From the NCBI GenBank assembly GCA_004194705.1, contig SADC01001184.1:496001-560000 (forward strand): 64,000 nucleotides of DNA, read 5' to 3'. The notes beneath the pieces were generated by a model, which saw nothing but the letters and a program-made list of their open reading frames with translations, was not told where the DNA came from and searched no databases. The position numbers and the translations under genes were made by a program. Shown in pieces: positions 37,618 through 48,579 of this stretch (its first letter is position 1; each line of letters opens with the position of its first letter). The DNA is from Ditylenchus dipsaci (taxonomy: Eukaryota; Nematoda; Chromadorea; Rhabditida; Anguinidae).

Positions 37618-38732
37618 ATAAGCTACATTTTCGTACCAAGGAAGTATGCAAAAAATGCAAATTTAGGGTGCCTAATGCAAAAGTTAGATGGAAAATGCAA
37701 AACCCCTATTTTTACTCGAGAAAATGCCAGTTGTTTGCTTTGATTGGTCTCTAGTTTTCAAAATTCTGACTTTACAAAAATCGTTCTGACTTTTCTGGTA
37801 GCTGAGTATACAGGCTACATTTTGGTATAAAAATTGTACGAAAAACTATGTGGTTTTGCACTTTTTGTCTGTCGTTTATTTCGGTATAATTTGTTTACCA
37901 TTTCAGGCGAGCCTAATGGTCCGAACAAGACGTGCTACTGCAGTGCAGAAAGACCCGGAAACAAAGCAAGCTAACTCTCTAAGGACTTCTGAAGCAAGAA
38001 GGGCTCTGGTCGAAGCAAGAAGTGCCAAGATGAGCGTCAAAGAAAAGGCCATCGCAAGAGCAGAGGAGGCAGGCAAGATCCGTCTTTGTATGCTGATTTA
38101 CCTTACTTTTTAAGCTGCGTTTAGGGAATCATCCGCCACTAGGGAGGACGTGCGACAGTGCAAGTGCAGCCTCAGGTTGAATAAGCAGCAGGATGAAGTG
38201 TATGCCAAGTTCCGCGAAGTCTTCCCTACGATGGACGTAGAAAAGGTTTGTGTCCTTGTGTCGGCAAATCACACAATAAATTTATTTTTTCTAGATAATT
38301 GCAGCCGACTTGAAAGGGGAGAACAAGAAAGCGTGTAGGCTTTTCTGCGAGGAGTTCAAGGATTCAGTGGCCTAGTACAATCTGGGAACAATTTTGCGGA
38401 TGGATGCAAGCGGGATATACGCTAAGCCTAACACTCTTATCGCTGCAAAGTATAATTTGTACGTTGCAATACTTCCTGATCTTTCATGAATTGCTTTCAG
38501 ATCATGTTTCTGGCAATTGAAGGCGCTTGAAACGTGGAAGGCATCAATGAAAAGTGGAAGGAGAAATTCTCAGAAGATCACAGAAAGACCCACGCTGAAG
38601 CTGACAGAAACGCTATCTAGCCGAAGAGTATATTAGGCTTAGGTTCTATTTTAATCGAAAAGTATAAATTTCAGAGATTATGATTTGTTTCGTCAATAAA
38701 GAAACTTTATTGTTGAATTGAGTCTGGCTTTC
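37618..38732 (+). pseudogene. Unrecognised intron-containing gene, copy 1 (decayed)
   Basis: Homologous throughout to 57185-59340. A plus-strand exon starts MVRTRRATAVQKDPE at 37917 and runs through EARSAKMSVKEKAIARAEEA. Then a short intron and exons with LNKQQDEVYAKFREVFPTMD, AADLKGENKKACRLFCEEFK, YNLGTILRMDASGIYAK and IMFLAIEG follow. One in-frame TAG lies before YNLGT and a TGA after AIEG, so it is probably dead. The composition is charged and helical, and I recognise no family. AATAAA near 38695 may be the poly(A) signal. A 411-bp transposon (38733-39143) sits just after it. Confidence 0.6.
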
Positions 38733-39143
38733 GGCTAAACTTCGGAATACCCCCAGCAGTCAACTTTGGTATACCCCCAGCACTTAATTCGGAACACACC
38801 CCTCATGTTACCCCACAATTGAAAGCTGAGGATGTTAGCTACACAATGGTGTAGAATTTTCTTGGTTTAGTTCACACAAATTTATATTTTTCGATTAAAA
38901 TAAATTGAATTTTTTCGAATGAAAATCGAATGCTCAAAAAATATTCAGTTCTTTTTAATCGAAAAGTATACATTTGTGTGAACTAAACCAAGAAATTTTT
39001 ACACCATTGTGTAGCTAACATCCTCAGCTTTTTAATTGTGAGGTAACATGAGGGTGTGTTCCTAATTAAGTGCTGGAGGTATACCAAAGTTGACTGCTGG
39101 GGTATTCCGAAGTTGACTGCTGGGGGTATTCCGAAGGTGTGCC
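38733..39143. mobile_element. 411-bp fold-back with 9-bp duplication and known empty site
   Basis: Ends GGCTAAACTTCGGAATACCC and the complement of GGCACACCTTCGGAATACCC include repeated GGTATACCCCCAGCA units. CTGGCTTTC is duplicated exactly (38724-38732 and 39144-39152). The homologous copy 2 reads GAGGCTTTCTTGTTTTCC without the insert (about 59309-59326), which confirms the boundaries. Confidence 0.94.
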
Positions 39144-39407
39144 CTGGCTTTCCTTGTTTCCCAATTTTACTACCTAACTTTTGCATTTTCTTCTCCTGCT
39201 CTAGAAATGGAAATTTTCGTTTAAAAATTTGAATTTTATAAAAATAATCTTGGCGTTTTGTTTGTCTTGAACTGCACTAGGATTTAAATTTTGGGGGGCC
39301 GTGGTCTGTGTTCAGATCACTTTTGTGTCCGAATAAGCTGTTAAGAAGTCGTCTCGCTTCTATCTCTCTCAAGCTATCACCCAGGATGCAACATTGGCGC
39401 AGTCGCA

Positions 39408-40075
39408 ATGGATATGAATCTGCTCAAGGAAATGCTGGATCAGAATCGTGAAGCCCAGAAGCAGCATAAAGAAGAAATGGCTCAGATGATGGCTCTTCTT
39501 CAGCAGCGAAATGGTGGTGGTGACAATGCTCAGCCTGCTCCGAATTCTCCGCCTTCAATCTCTACGTTGCCTCAATTGCCAGATATGGAAGTCTTCAGCT
39601 CAGATGAAAGTGATCCGAACAAGTTCCAAAACTGGATGCAGCGGTTCCAATTATCTCTCGATTGCAGAGCTCCGAATATGGTTGAATCAACCAAAGTGAA
39701 GCTCCTGATGACGAAGCTCTCCGCTGAAGCTTTCTCCGAATACTGCAAAAGCTGCCTGCCTCAGGATTTGACCGACTTCAATCTGGACGAAACGGTTAGT
39801 GGTCTCTTAAAACTATTCGCTCATTCTCACTCTCTGGTGGCGGATCGCTTCGAGTGCCTGCGTTTAGTCAAAGAAGATGAAGAAGAATTCCGCCACTATT
39901 CAACCGTCTCAAGGGCCAGCTCCGTCTATTCAAGTTCAGCTCTCTCAAAGAGGAAGAGTTCAATTGCCTTCTCCTGCTGTTGGGACTCAAATCAAACCAA
40001 GATGCAGCTATTCTAACGCGCCTTCTCCATCGAATCAATGGAGATTCGATGGGGACTATCCCTCAATAGGACTAT
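39408..40075 (+). pseudogene. LTR-retrotransposon gag fragment (Ty3/gypsy type), frameshifted
   Basis: The N-terminal part has a glutamine-rich coiled coil, a proline-rich spacer and a capsid-like region (FQNWMQRFQLSLDCRAPN, VKLLMTKLSAEAFSEYC), resembling the gag domain class found in invertebrate gypsy elements (DUF7083-like). Near 39905 the frame breaks, and the homology continues one frame over to a stop near 40073. TTGGCGCAGTCGC at 39394 looks like a primer-binding site, implying that the 5' LTR ends about 39392. No protease, reverse transcriptase or 3' LTR follows. Confidence 0.75.
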
Positions 40076-41283
40076 CCCAGTACTTTTCGGTAGTACCCTG
40101 GAACTGCCGTTATTTCCAATTTTAATTTACATACTCATTTGCAACCTTATACTCAAAATGTAAGCCCTGCTTCTTGCCGTCATTTTCAGCATACGGTTGT
40201 ATAAAATAATGCAAATTTAAATCGCAAAAATCTGAGTTCCTAATACGCATCATTTTGGATGGTTTCCTCTAATATTGGTGGTCATTTGCCGAAAATCGCA
40301 CAATTGAGGCAGTTAATGACAGCAAAGCAGTGCTGAAAACGGTTGCAATGGATTGCTCGATGATTTTTGGACCTAAAAGTCAAAAAACTTACTAAAAAAG
40401 AAAATTAAAACGCCTTCAGAGGGACTAGAACTTTCGACAAAAGGCGATGCGTATATAAAGCCCCCCTTTAAGTCAAACATTTTGAATGGAAAGGTAAGGG
40501 TAATTTTTAAAACCAAAAATACATATGGAGACTCTTTTCCATAGAGACTCAGCTCCAGAAGAAAAAGTCTGAAAGAAAATTACGACTGCAAAGGGAATGG
40601 CTGAAAATAACTTAAACCTTCACAATTGTGCCGGATTTGGTCTCCGTTATAAAGAGAGTCAACTGTGGCCAAATAGCCGAACTAAAAAATAGCCGAAAGA
40701 GTCACGTACTTCGAGTTCAAGTTCGCTGTAGAATTATAGTGTTCAAGTATATAACTTAGATTTCCTTGTAGTAAACTCAAAGTACGTGAACACCTTCGAG
40801 TTCGAGTCAGAATTCGGATTTTTGAGTACATGAACACCTCTTACTCGAACTCTAACTCGAAGAACGTGAACAAGCCATTTCAGGGAAACGTCCATGTCCT
40901 CCCTTATATCAAGCTTTCCCCTACATAGAGGTCCCTTTAGTAGAAAAGAGTCGACCGTGTAATAATGAGGTTTGAAAAGGCGCTTTTCACTCTAAATGCT
41001 TTCGTAAGATTTTTCATAAAAATTAAAATGTTTTACTAAATATTTTAGCTTTTGATTGCTATAAACAATCATTCTTTGCGATAATCGCAAAATTGTGATT
41101 GGGAATCTCAGTCTAGAATATATGGGTAACAAATAATTTAAGAAAAAGCTTGTCACTTTACAAAACCACGAGAACAACGAGTAACACCGGAAATACTTAT
41201 TTTCATGCGAGATTCACATATTTTGATAGGTGTTTTTAATTTCAGATTTGACAGATTTGTTGTTTTAGGCAGTGAATTCGTTG
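40076..41283. other. Repeat-rich intergenic region
   Basis: About 40150-40430 is homologous to the sequence that hosts the PIF element at 52790-56671 and gives its empty site. At 40680-40880 tandem GAACTCGAAGTACGTGAACA units end in GTGAACAAGCCA, similar to the terminus at 6757. No gene frame is seen. Confidence 0.5.
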
Positions 41284-42743
41284 ATGAGTGATCGTTATAT
41301 GCCAAGTAATTTTATTTTGTTGAGAGTATAATCTTAGATCGAACAGAAAGAATTTATGTTGCAGGCATCTTTCCCAGTTGCGATAAATTAAAACAGGTAG
41401 TCTTAGGTTTATAATTAGTGATGTTGGAACGAATCTAAAAAGTCAAATCGAAAAATTTCACTTTTTCAGGCTTACGACAAGTGCTTTCAAAGCTTTTTCC
41501 AGGTAAAAGGATTTCTTAAAATCTTATCGCTTGACTATACTGATAATTTTTTAGCAATATATCAGTCCGGATTACCACCATTCCAGTGCCCAGAATCCCT
41601 GTGAGGAATTGCATTCAGTTTACAGAGAGTGTGTTGAAAAGGTTAATTCTTATTAAGTTCAATAAAATTGTGATAGCATTTATAACTCACAGGAAGCCTT
41701 TTTCATCTAATCCAATTTACAGAATCTATCTGAGCATCGTCCTTACGAGATTGACCTCGAAGAATTGCGTAAAGAAGTTCTCTTCACTGAAAAAGATTGT
41801 TTACACACGAAAGAAGATCGAGAAAAGCAACCAAAGTTTAAGATGGAACCTATCAATCAGGGCTCTAATGGGGTTTCATCGGATCAAACGTCCGACAGTC
41901 GTTTTAATTTGTTGGAGAGGACGCTTGAAAATTTCCAGGAGAACGCTCGCCATTTGGGGGTAAGTTAGTGGGCCTCTGTAACACGAACTTTTCTGATTTA
42001 CAATTTAATTTTTCAGGTGATTGCTTCTGATTTCAATTCTCAGAGCCAGGAGTTATTAAATCAGAAGATTCACACTATCATATCGGGTTTGTGTTGGAAG
42101 CATTAAGGTTATGTTAAATAACAATTATTTTGGCAGGTTTGAACGTGCGTCTATTGTGCTGCTAATGAGGATAGTATATGGAAGTTAATTTCAGGAGTGC
42201 GATGCCCTCAAAAATCAATTTTCGGATGTCAAAGTTCCAATCGAGCTTCTAGGTAAAAAAACATAATGCTAGGCTTTTCCTAACATTTTGTGATTGAATG
42301 TCCCGATTTGTCGCATTTACTCGTTCGTATGTTTCTCTGTATCTATTAATTAAGTTTACAGACAACTTGGATCAGGGGCAAAATCCGCAGCTGTATACTC
42401 GAGGTCCATATAATCTGAATTTTTTTGGTTGTAGTAGTCACAGTTTACAAGTTTCTAGACTGCCTTGAGCGTACGAAGCAAAAGAATAAAGAGGTTATTA
42501 AAAATTTGCTACCTTCTTGGGTTTAGTTCGATGTACAGGTTAATGGAAAAATCGAGATCTATAAAAAATTCCATGCTAGTTTGTTGGAGGAGTTGAGTCT
42601 TGAGATGCCTACCGACACAGGTGAGAATTTCTGTCAAAGTAACAACATCGATTATAAATTACCTGAAAATTTTAGTTGATTATCTGAAGATCCGCAAACC
42701 CAGAAGCACGGCTAAGAGTGCCAATCCATCTGACGAAAATTAG
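41284..42743 (+). CDS. MED10: TRIAP1/Mdm35-like domain fused in frame to Mediator subunit MED10
   Basis: Twelve exons (41284-41293, 41365-41396, 41470-41502, 41555-41641, 41723-41959, 42017-42086, 42137-42144, 42195-42252, 42362-42403, 42459-42493, 42539-42620, 42676-42743) give one 253-residue frame with consistent phases. Residues 1 to about 85 match TRIAP1/Mdm35, the intermembrane-space partner of PRELI lipid-transfer proteins, with twin CX9C (CDKLKQAYDKC and CEELHSVYREC). Residues 95-253 match MED10 of the Mediator middle module: LLERTLENFQENARHLGVIA, LNQKIHTIISGL, DQGQNPQLYTRDCLER, VNGKIEIYKKFHASLLEELS. Exon 5 spans the junction with no stop. An internal Met at 41843 could start MED10 alone. 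Exon 7 is only 8 bases, and the exon 1 donor (GTTATA) is weak. These two points are the least certain. Confidence 0.85.
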
Positions 42744-42920
42744 AGTCGTATTTGGTTTTGTTGTTCCTCGCTTATGGCTTCCTGATAAAGATATATTATA
42801 ATCACATATCACATTTTATTTAGTCATGCATTTTTTGAAATAACTAATTATCAAATTTCGGGCTTTTGTCGGCTCATATATGTTCTGTCAAACAGAGTTT
42901 AGTTAGCGAGCTTCTTCAAG

Positions 42921-43122
42921 ATGAGTGTTATGCGTGCAATCAGGAGGTTGGTAGATATAGATCGTTGACATTGTTAGCACAATTGCATTTTTAGGTACAA
43001 GTGGCCGCAAAATGAGCACACTGCAGATCTCATAAGGTTTTATTTTTGGATTTGCTAAGTCTTTTTTGATCAGCGGCAAATTTGGGTACTATATTTTTCC
43101 CAAAATCATCTGTGAAACCTGA
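42921..43122 (+). CDS. Possible microprotein gene, three short exons
   Basis: ATG at about 42921 (MSVMRAIRR), then exons with YKWPQNEHTADLIS and GKFGYYIFPKIICET, join in phase across two introns with GT-AG ends to give 38 residues. I recognise no family. It lies about 180 bases after the MED10 stop in the same orientation. The short length means chance splicing is possible. Confidence 0.3.
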
Positions 43123-43221
43123 CAGACCTTTCTATTTAATTTCAAAGTTTGTAAGCCAAAAAAATTTTGATGTAGAAAGCGTTGAGAATTCTTCTCGATT
43201 TTAAGCGGCTACGACTTTCTA

Positions 43222-43433
43222 TCCCTACGTTCACAATGATCCGTTTTTCGTCCGCATCCGCACTTATAAGAACAGTATAGAAAAAGCAATGAAAATTGTT
43301 TCCGTATATGCATTTAAGTACGCGGACTACATGGCAAACTACATTAATGCATATAAGAAAAAATTTCATTGCTTTTTCTACACTGTGCTTCAAATTGCGG
43401 ATGCGGCCGAAAAACGGATCGTTGTGTAGGGGC
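43222..43433. mobile_element. Short inverted-repeat element, GATCCGTTTTTCG ends
   Basis: ACAATGATCCGTTTTTCG on the left and CGAAAAACGGATCGTTGT on the right continue inward through CCGCATCCGCA and AAAGCAATGAAA pairs. It is about 210 bp and non-coding. The outer flank CCCTAC is shared in inverted form. Confidence 0.75.
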
Positions 43434-43935
43434 ATATCGGCCATGAAAATGGGTTTCAATTAATCTTATTTATATGCTTGAATTTATTGTCAATAATGTC
43501 GAAAGAACGTGTGTTTATTTGTCTTTTCTGATGTTTAGATTTTGTACCTGCCTACAGTACAACAATTTTTGCACAAACCACAGTGGGACCAAATGTTGTT
43601 TCAAATATAACATTCTAATTGATTTCGGGACTAACGGAAAAATTTATTTTAAAAGCTATTTTCGGGTCCGTGACCGAAAAAAGTCGTATTTATTGAAATT
43701 CAGGTCAATTTATGCATCTGCCATTCTTTTAATTTTTAAAATTTTTTTCAGTTGTACAGGGTGTACCATGGAATTCTCCCATTTTGAATCAGCCATAACT
43801 TTTGTCATTTAATTTTTAGAACTTCGCCTTTTTGCAGGTCATTTTTCTCGCCAGCTATATTTTTTAATATAGAATTAAAGCACAGGATGCAATCCAGTAA
43901 ATATTGTCGGCGAGCAAAGAAATATATTTTTACAG

Positions 43936-44260
43936 GATCAAAACTTTGAAAAACCACCTAGAACAAAACTTATGGCCATTTCGGAAAGGGGGATTTCTTG
44001 TTACGTCTTCTATAATATTTAAGAGAAAAATACATCACTGTCTATTTCCACCTTACTCCATGAATCGGATGTATTTCAGATTCGTTCCTCATTTCCGCGA
44101 ACTGCAATTAAGTTGGACGGCAGGAGCAGCTATGAGTGATGGAATGGAAAAGTTTGTTGAAGAGTTTCTTCTAGAATTCGGTTTAGTTTGCTTTTATGGA
44201 ATCAAGATTCCACTGTTTGTTTTTAGAGCCAACAACCACAAATTAGTTATCGTTGCATAG
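43936..44260 (+). CDS. Uncharacterised ORF, weak OPA3-like layout
   Basis: The frame after a TTTTTACAG acceptor reads IKTLKNHLEQNL, a basic stretch, CLFPPYSMN, and about 43 residues later AAMSDGMEKFVEEFLLEFG, ending VA and stop. OPA3 proteins have an IK-x-L, then PPAQ-x-Y, then an AxELGA-x-LLGE motif at similar spacing, so a diverged OPA3-like exon is possible. No matching N-terminal exon was found. The assignment is tentative. Confidence 0.3.
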
Positions 44261-44861
44261 GTTTGCCCTAATTCAATTTACCTTTGAACTCAAATTTCTG
44301 CTTATTTTAGATCTCACGGTATATAAATAGTTTATTTCCATGTCATTCCTTTCGCAAATGTTTTTGAAATTTAGTCGATTGTGATCCATTCGTGGTGGGG
44401 GTGTAAGTTACTTTCAACTGTATCTCGACATTATCGTTTCTAGTGTTTTTAATAATGTGATGAATTTTACTTCGTCACGTCCTGGATTCGCATTGCAATC
44501 AACGCCGGTTTTAGATATCCTTAAATTTTTTGTCACTTTTTATCCGACTTTGGTAATCTTCTGCCGGTTGTCTTCGATTGCTCTGGTTCTAAAAATTTTA
44601 AGGACCTATCTTGAATGTCATTTTTATAAATAGTAATAGTTTGATGTGAAGGTGAAGGACCATGGCCACGCCTTCTAAATGGTCTCCCGCAAATCCAAAA
44701 AAATTTCCTAGTTATTTAATCTACGGATTTTTCAACTCAGTTTCTAACTCAGAATTCAATATTAGTAAAGTTGTGTTAGAAACTAAGTTAAAAAATCCGT
44801 GCGTTGTTCAATGATTACGAATTTTTTTTTAAATTTTTGGATCAAATTGAGTTGTATCCCC

Positions 44862-45146
44862 CAAAGTCTGAATTCTTGCCCCTTTCAAATTATTTCTTGC
44901 CCCTTTTTCAAATTTCAAATAAAAAACTGAAATCTGAAAGAAGCATAGTCCTCCTACGTTTTAAAGAATGCTATCTCTTGTTCCCTTTTAATTAAAATCA
45001 GGTAAATTCCTCTGATTTGGCGCCTTCACTGGAAAATCGGAGGATTTATCCCGATTTTGATAAAAAAGGGGCAACATTTCAGTTTTTTTATTTGAAATTT
45101 GAAAAAAAGGCGTAAGAATTCAGACTTCAGGACAACAATTCAGTTA
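44862..45146. mobile_element. Palindromic insert with AAGTCTGAATTCTTGCCCC ends
   Basis: AAAGTCTGAATTCTTGCCCC and TTTCAAATTTCAAATAAAAA on the left face their complements at 45070-45135. The interior is TTGGCGCCTTCACTGG-like unique sequence. No clean duplication was found. It also carries a 55-base stretch repeated at 45717. Confidence 0.6.
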
Positions 45147-45340
45147 CATCTATTCCCTTTTTGTTAAGATTCAATTGGGAGCGAAAAAGAAAGATGAGAT
45201 GCTGTTGGAGTATTGAGTTTTTGTTTAATTTACCAAATTTATTGATTAATCAAATAGTGTGTTTCAGGCATGAACTGAAGGTTTAGCTGTTTTACTTACG
45301 ATTTTCAGCAGATTCCTTGTAACTATGGTAACCTTATTTA

Positions 45341-45720
45341 GATTCTCGCCACAGTCCAGCAATTGTCTCTAGGCGGAGATTTCAGAACAGGTATGTTTTT
45401 TATAATTTTTTTAAGAATACTAAATTATGGATTTTTTAAGGAATAAGACTCGGCGTGACTCCAAGGTTACTATTAGAATACTTAATCGTGCGAAAAAACC
45501 TGTTTTTATTATGTAGGCTTCCTCGAGGTCAAGAGCTATTGTGAGCTACTAGTTTTTCAGTGTATTATGTTAAGCCGATTTTTTATGGACACATTTTTAG
45601 GACATAGAGACGCGGGGCCACGATGTTTTCACTATTTATAGCAAATATAAGGGAGACCCAATAGATCCTAATCAGATGACCAGTATGAAGCATCCTCATC
45701 TCAAGTATCAGCTATGATTA
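45341..45720 (+). CDS. 3' exons of an unrecognised gene with a basic/RS-like tail
   Basis: Exons ending at about 45390, 45441-45465, 45518-45541 and 45601-45720 join in one frame: SRHSPAIVSRRRFQNR, NKTRRDSK, ASSRSRAI, then DIETRGHDVFTIYSKYKGD and PNQMTSMKHPHLKYQL before TGA. Introns are about 50-60 bases. AATAAA at about 45836 is a likely poly(A) signal. I do not recognise the family, and upstream exons between 44330 and 45340 remain unresolved. Confidence 0.45.
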
Positions 45721-46078
45721 GAAAGAAGCATAGTCCTCCTACGTTTTGAAGAATGTTATCTCCTGTTTCTGTTCCTAAGATAGATTTATGCTGTTGTAGG
45801 CATCGTCTGAGTATCTGTTACGTATGCATGAGATCAATAAAGTCATATTACCGATTGGTGATCTTCACCTTTCCTGCAATGTAATATCCGCAACAGAGCT
45901 TTGAAAGGGCATGCCCACGCTAATATGAGGTGGTACCCGAGATTCAAAATTATTTCTAAGCATTGAACTTCTGTACGGATTTCTAAACTTGGTTTCTAAC
46001 AAAACATACCAACGAAGTTGAGTTATTAGGAATTTTTTTGGGACACGGACGTTTCCCTGTAAAACCGTTTCCCTGTTA

Positions 46079-46321
46079 CCGTATTCACTTTTTATTGCCC
46101 ATGGGCGTTTATTTTTCAACCCTTAAAAAATCGGAAAAAAAATATTTCGATTTTGAGATTTTTGGGTGCTCAACCAAAATTTTAAAAGTGGAATCAGGTA
46201 AACTCGTGGTAACTAAGAAAACGCAAAAAACAGATTTGCAAAATAATTTTTTTTAACTGAGATATAGGTCCTTAAGGGTGGGCGTTTATTAGAGGGTGGG
46301 CGATAAATAGAGTGAATACGG
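46079..46321. mobile_element. TA-flanked MITE, CCGTATT family (diverged)
   Basis: TA lies at both edges, the left end is CCGTATTCACTTTTTATTGC and the right end AATAGAGTGAATACGG. The core shares TTTTTGGGTGCTCAACCAAA with the copy at 24659. It interrupts the left arm of the ACAGGGAAACG fold-back. Confidence 0.8.
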
Positions 46322-46859
46322 TAAGCCACTTACCTGTAAGCCGTTTCCCTGTAAGAGACGTTTCCCTGCAAGGACGACAAGGAACTGTGGATTGTAGGAA
46401 AATTTTGTAGACTAAACTTTTGATGAGGGATAGAACTGATTCTGTGCTAATTAGCCCTTAGCGTATTCAAATGGTAGTAGTGGATTATTATTACCGAGAA
46501 AGTAGTACTCAGATCATAGTGGGGTGAGATCAAGAGGTATCCATGTGTTGGTACGAGTGTTGAGATATACAGGTAGTGGTACCTAATTGTAGTACTAGCT
46601 AGTCGTACTAGTTGGTGGCACCCTCATGGTAGAGCTCAGGCGGTACCCACATGGTGGTACCCAGTTAGTTAAGCTTGGATAGTGATATTAATGGACACAA
46701 CCTCCGTCACAGTTGTAGAGGTAATTAAGACACCCCACCTACTTGACCGGTAAAATTTATATACTCAGGTCGTACTCCAGCCTAAAAATCAAACTGAACA
46801 ATCTTGCCCCCCCCCTCTAAAGAGTATGAGTTCTCTGGGCCGTAGAACAGGCGGGGCTT

Positions 46860-47262
46860 GGTGAAATAAGGGTAAAATATCGATTACCGACGGTCAATGA
46901 ATTTTTTTCGAAATTTAGATCAAAATCGTCAATTTTCAGGACAAAAGCTTCTGGAAAATCGACCCTAATACCAAAATCTCATCTTGAATCCGAATCCGTT
47001 GAGATCAGATCAAAATAATTTTTATGGGCTGATATATAGCTATTTTGAGTAGATAGACCAGGAATTGGCACCATTTACCTATTTTAGTAGATATCTCAGT
47101 CTATAAAAAATATTTCGATCTGATCTCAACGGATTCGGATTCAGGATGAAATTTTGGAATTAGGGTCACTTTCCAGAAACTTTTGTCCTAAAAATTGACG
47201 ATTTTGATCGAAATTTTGAAAAAAAAAATTCATTGACCGTCGGTAATCGATAGCCGTCCAAA
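46860..47262. repeat. Central palindrome with CCGACGGTCAATGAA arms
   Basis: About 170 bases on each side pair (GATTACCGACGGTCAATGAA with TTCATTGACCGTCGGTAATC; CCGAATCCGTTGAGATC with GATCTCAACGGATTCGG) around a centre near 47065. It lies in the middle of the nested set and probably represents one more inserted element bounded by C- and G-runs (46806 and 47330). Confidence 0.75.
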
Positions 47263-48109
47263 ATAAGTTATTATAATAAGCGCAACACCCCTAACTCATA
47301 CTTCTCGATTTTAATACTCTTTGGAAGGGGGGGGTGCACTTCATATGCTCTCTTACTCGAGTCATTCGCATGGTGGCACCCAGTTAATCGTACCTAAATG
47401 TAGCACTCAGTTAGTGTTACCTAGGTTGTGGTACGGAGGTTTAGTATAATAAACCTTTTTTAATGAGAATCAGACTATTTGATGAGGTATTGAGACTGTA
47501 TTGGCAGGCGGATCACTACTTGAGTAAGTACGACCACAACGAGTACTTCCACGTACTTTCTTCGCTTTCCTTTCGGAAGTTACATGTTACACTGTAAACT
47601 AAATGAAAACGTAAAAAATGAAGCGTTGATTAAAAATAAATTGAAGCCGCGTTCTCTTTACGAGAAGCCGTTCTTTACAGGGAAACGGCCTACAGGGAAA
47701 CGGCTTACAGGGAAATGGCTTACAGGGAAACGGCTTTACAGGGAAATGTCGCGTACCCAAAAATTTTGAATTCCCGGGCACCACCTCTTATATGCGTGGG
47801 TATGCCCCTTTAAAGACCACAGCCGTCTCCGACAACGAGAATTTCAAATGTTTGAATTCGCGCGGGACAGTTCTCTTTCGTCTTTCATTGTACTCTTTTG
47901 AGTCATTCGAAGCAAGTCAAAAGAGTACAATGAAATAGGGTTGAGTGATGGTAATTACCCGGGTAATTCTCCGGGTAATTACCCGGGTAATTACCCGGAG
48001 AAATACTAAGTATTTCTCCGTAGAGAAAAATCGGAGAAATACTATTTTTTAGTATTTATTGCTCGGGGAGGCAATATTTACTTCCTAATTATGCAGGAAT
48101 CACTTCCCG

Positions 48110-48185
48110 CTTGAGCCATGCTTTTCCTTTACACTACTGGTCTCCTTTTAAACGTCGAAGGTTCGACTCCCAGCTGATACATTTT
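48110..48185 (+). ncRNA. tRNA-like B-box fragment
   Basis: AAGGTTCGACTCCCAGCTGA, then a T-run, resembles the 3' half of a tRNA or tRNA-derived SINE. The cloverleaf is incomplete by eye. Similar pieces lie at 52110-52172 (plus), 56757-56822 (minus), 59995-60062 (minus) and 62230-62290 (minus). Confidence 0.35.
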
Positions 48186-48262
48186 TTCATTATTTTATTT
48201 TTCTGCTATATCTTCTTCATTTTTACGCTGATATATTTTGAATATTTTATTTTACAAGTATA

Positions 48263-48417
48263 CCGTATTTCCTCTAAAAAGGCGGCCGGCCGCCTTATTT
48301 TTCAAACCCCAAAAATCTGAAAATTGTCAATCAAAAATGCCCTTAACTCTGAAATTTAGTCAAAAAAAAATGAGGGGGCCGCCTTATTAGAGCGGGCCCT
48401 TATTAGAGGAAATACGG
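48263..48417. mobile_element. TA-flanked MITE, CCGTATTTCCTCTAA family
   Basis: A 155-bp copy with TA on both sides and intact ends CCGTATTTCCTCTAA and TTAGAGGAAATACGG. It is closest to the copy at 14239 (shared TGACTAAATTTCAGAGTTAA-like core, in inverted form). It is nested in the hAT-like fold-back. Confidence 0.88.
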
Positions 48418-48579
48418 TAATTGCTTTCTTCATAGACAATTTAATGGCAATTATGGTCGACAATATCACAATCGCCACTAACCATTCACTTTTTATCTTT
48501 TTTTTCAACCATTCACTTTTTTATCACTTTTTTCACCATTCACTTAATCCACCTACCCTACTCAGCCAGAAGTTTTTTG

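Larger units (their letters stand above)
46039..47755. mobile_element. Fold-back with ACAGGGAAACGGCTT tandem arms
   Basis: The left arm (GGGACACGGACGTTTCCCTG, continuing at 46322-46370 after a MITE insertion) pairs with the right arm at 47660-47755 (five copies of TACAGGGAAACGGCT, ending GTACCC). Target duplication unclear. Its body includes GGTACC-type minisatellite at 46480-46720 and 47340-47450. Confidence 0.72.
45905..47809. mobile_element. TTAA element (1.9 kb) carrying nested insertions
   Basis: The left end follows TTGA (a mutated TTAA, 45901-45904) with AAGGGCATGCCCACGC. The right end is GCGTGGGTATGCCCCT, then TTAA (47810-47813). The arms share GGTGGTACCCGAG/CGGGCACCACC. Nested inside are a fold-back with TTTCCCTGTAA tandem arms, a CCGTATT MITE and a long central palindrome. 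No transposase is seen. Confidence 0.75.

Noticed and set aside
43474..43812. 112-codon plus-strand frame
   Set aside because: No family resemblance. It overlaps a mariner-like terminus (CAGGGTGTACC at 43756) and AT-rich sequence.
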